Assembly (NCBI GenBank): GCA_027596195.1
Contig: JADGJG010000545.1
Span: 1-16,804 of the forward strand
Length of the DNA stretch: 16,804 nucleotides
Direction of reading: 5' to 3'
From: Podochytrium sp. JEL0797
Lineage: Eukaryota; Chytridiomycota; Chytridiomycetes; Chytridiales; Chytriomycetaceae
In this document: positions 16,364 to 16,804 of the stretch, in pieces
How the letters are laid out: the number at the start of each line of letters is the position of its first letter
How positions within the stretch are numbered: the first letter of the stretch is position 1
Position numbers and translations under genes: made by a program
Notes under the pieces: model-generated
Databases searched by the model: none
Seen by the model: the letters and a program-made list of their open reading frames with translations, nothing else
What the model was told of the DNA's origin: nothing

Positions 16364-16804
16364 TTAATTCTGGTGACGCTGCAGATTGGAGAATTGAATG
16401 TGAGCGGACTCAGCTCGTCCTGCGATTGGAGCAGTGTGTTGGCTGACGAGGAGAAACAATTCACAATCGCAAGGCTAATTTTCCCACCGCCCCATACTTG
16501 CCATCTTGGACGAATGCACAAGCCATTCTATATTTTCATACAAAACGAGGGGTGAGTTTATGGCGTCAGATTAAAAGGAGAAGATGAGGGGTGTTAAGGG
16601 TGGACCCCATCTCCACGTTTTTTCACTACTGTAAGAGGGAGAAAAATTGAAAATCGAAGAAAATGGAAACGATTTTCCCCGGCTCTTTGCAAATTCACCC
16701 TGCCTGCGCAACAAACGGCACACATTTGAGCCTCTCACACCTACTAGAAAAAAGGACGGTGATCACGATTCTGCTGTCATATTTTACTCCCCGAGTTTTG
16801 GGGG
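16364..16804 (+). CDS. possible exons of a gene running off the right edge
   Basis: An open stretch from 16364 (after a T-rich tract and CTGTAG) or 16385 (after CTGCAG) to 16551 encodes IGELNVSGLSSSCDWSSVLA and continues to FYIFIQNEG. It is followed by a consensus donor GTGAGT at 16552. If the intron ends at CTACTAG (16747), the next exon continues in phase as KKDGDHDSAVIFYSPSFG and is open to the window end. I found no start codon or upstream exon, and the family is not recognised. It could be a chance open frame. Confidence 0.3.

Noticed and set aside
16780..16804. TTTTGGGGG at the right end as a ciliate-type telomere
   Set aside because: Only one T4G5 word is present, with no repeats and no matching C4A4 repeats at the left end; the genes show no ciliate codon usage.
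1..16804. Shared CCCCGAGTT near both ends as terminal repeats of a linear element
   Set aside because: Nine bases next to homopolymer runs, easily due to chance, and the gene content is ordinary chromosomal.
1..16804. tRNA, rRNA, CRISPR or viral genes
   Set aside because: A visual scan found no B-box-like tRNA core in a cloverleaf context, no rRNA segments, no regularly spaced repeat array and no viral hallmark genes.

Overview
This is nuclear DNA of a eukaryote with a compact, intron-rich genome. Nearly every gene is broken by short spliceosomal introns (about 44-200 nt) that can be placed by GT-AG ends, matching reading phases and protein family alignment. Several introns show branch sites of the TACTAAC type. 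Neighbouring genes are only tens to a few hundred bases apart. An ARL3 GTPase (a cilium-linked family), an ATG2-like lipid-transfer protein, AIP1, an EDEM mannosidase and a PSMG3-like chaperone suggest a flagellated unicellular eukaryote. A zoosporic fungus or other microbial opisthokont fits, but the lineage cannot be fixed from this window. The sequence begins with 39 C and looks like one contig end.

Layout, left to right. (1) 56-1355, minus: 5' part of an ATG2/chorein-like gene, cut by the left edge. (2) 1517-1834, plus: a doubtful small ORF. (3) 1910-2692, plus: an IFI6/IFI27-like hydrophobic segment fused to a fascin-like beta-trefoil. (4) 2818-3741, minus: exons encoding a protease-associated (PA) domain. 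(5) 3906-6260, minus: an EDEM-type GH47 mannosidase with seven exons; the PA exons directly downstream may be its C-terminus. (6) 6371-7219 and 7409-8223, minus: two decayed tandem copies of a MYND zinc-finger gene. (7) 8314-8897, minus: proteasome assembly chaperone 3. (8) 9071-11399, minus: actin-interacting protein 1, nine exons. (9) 11432-12139, plus: ARL3, only 32 bp from the AIP1 start codon. (10) 12195-13766, minus: secreted serine carboxypeptidase. (11) 14047-15260, minus: unidentified 349-residue protein. (12) 15674-16123, minus: a short protein resembling a transposase-type helix-turn-helix domain. (13) 16364-16804, plus: possible partial gene running off the right edge.

There is no operon-like logic. 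Some neighbours share broad themes: EDEM/PA, carboxypeptidase and PSMG3 in protein quality control and turnover, ATG2 in autophagy, AIP1 and ARL3 in cytoskeleton and cilium. The points most worth a second look are the IFI6/trefoil fusion, a repeated flip from C-rich to G-rich coding strand inside several genes, AATAAA signals that contain the stop codon, the apparent gene conversion in the dead MYND pair, and the EDEM/PA arrangement.
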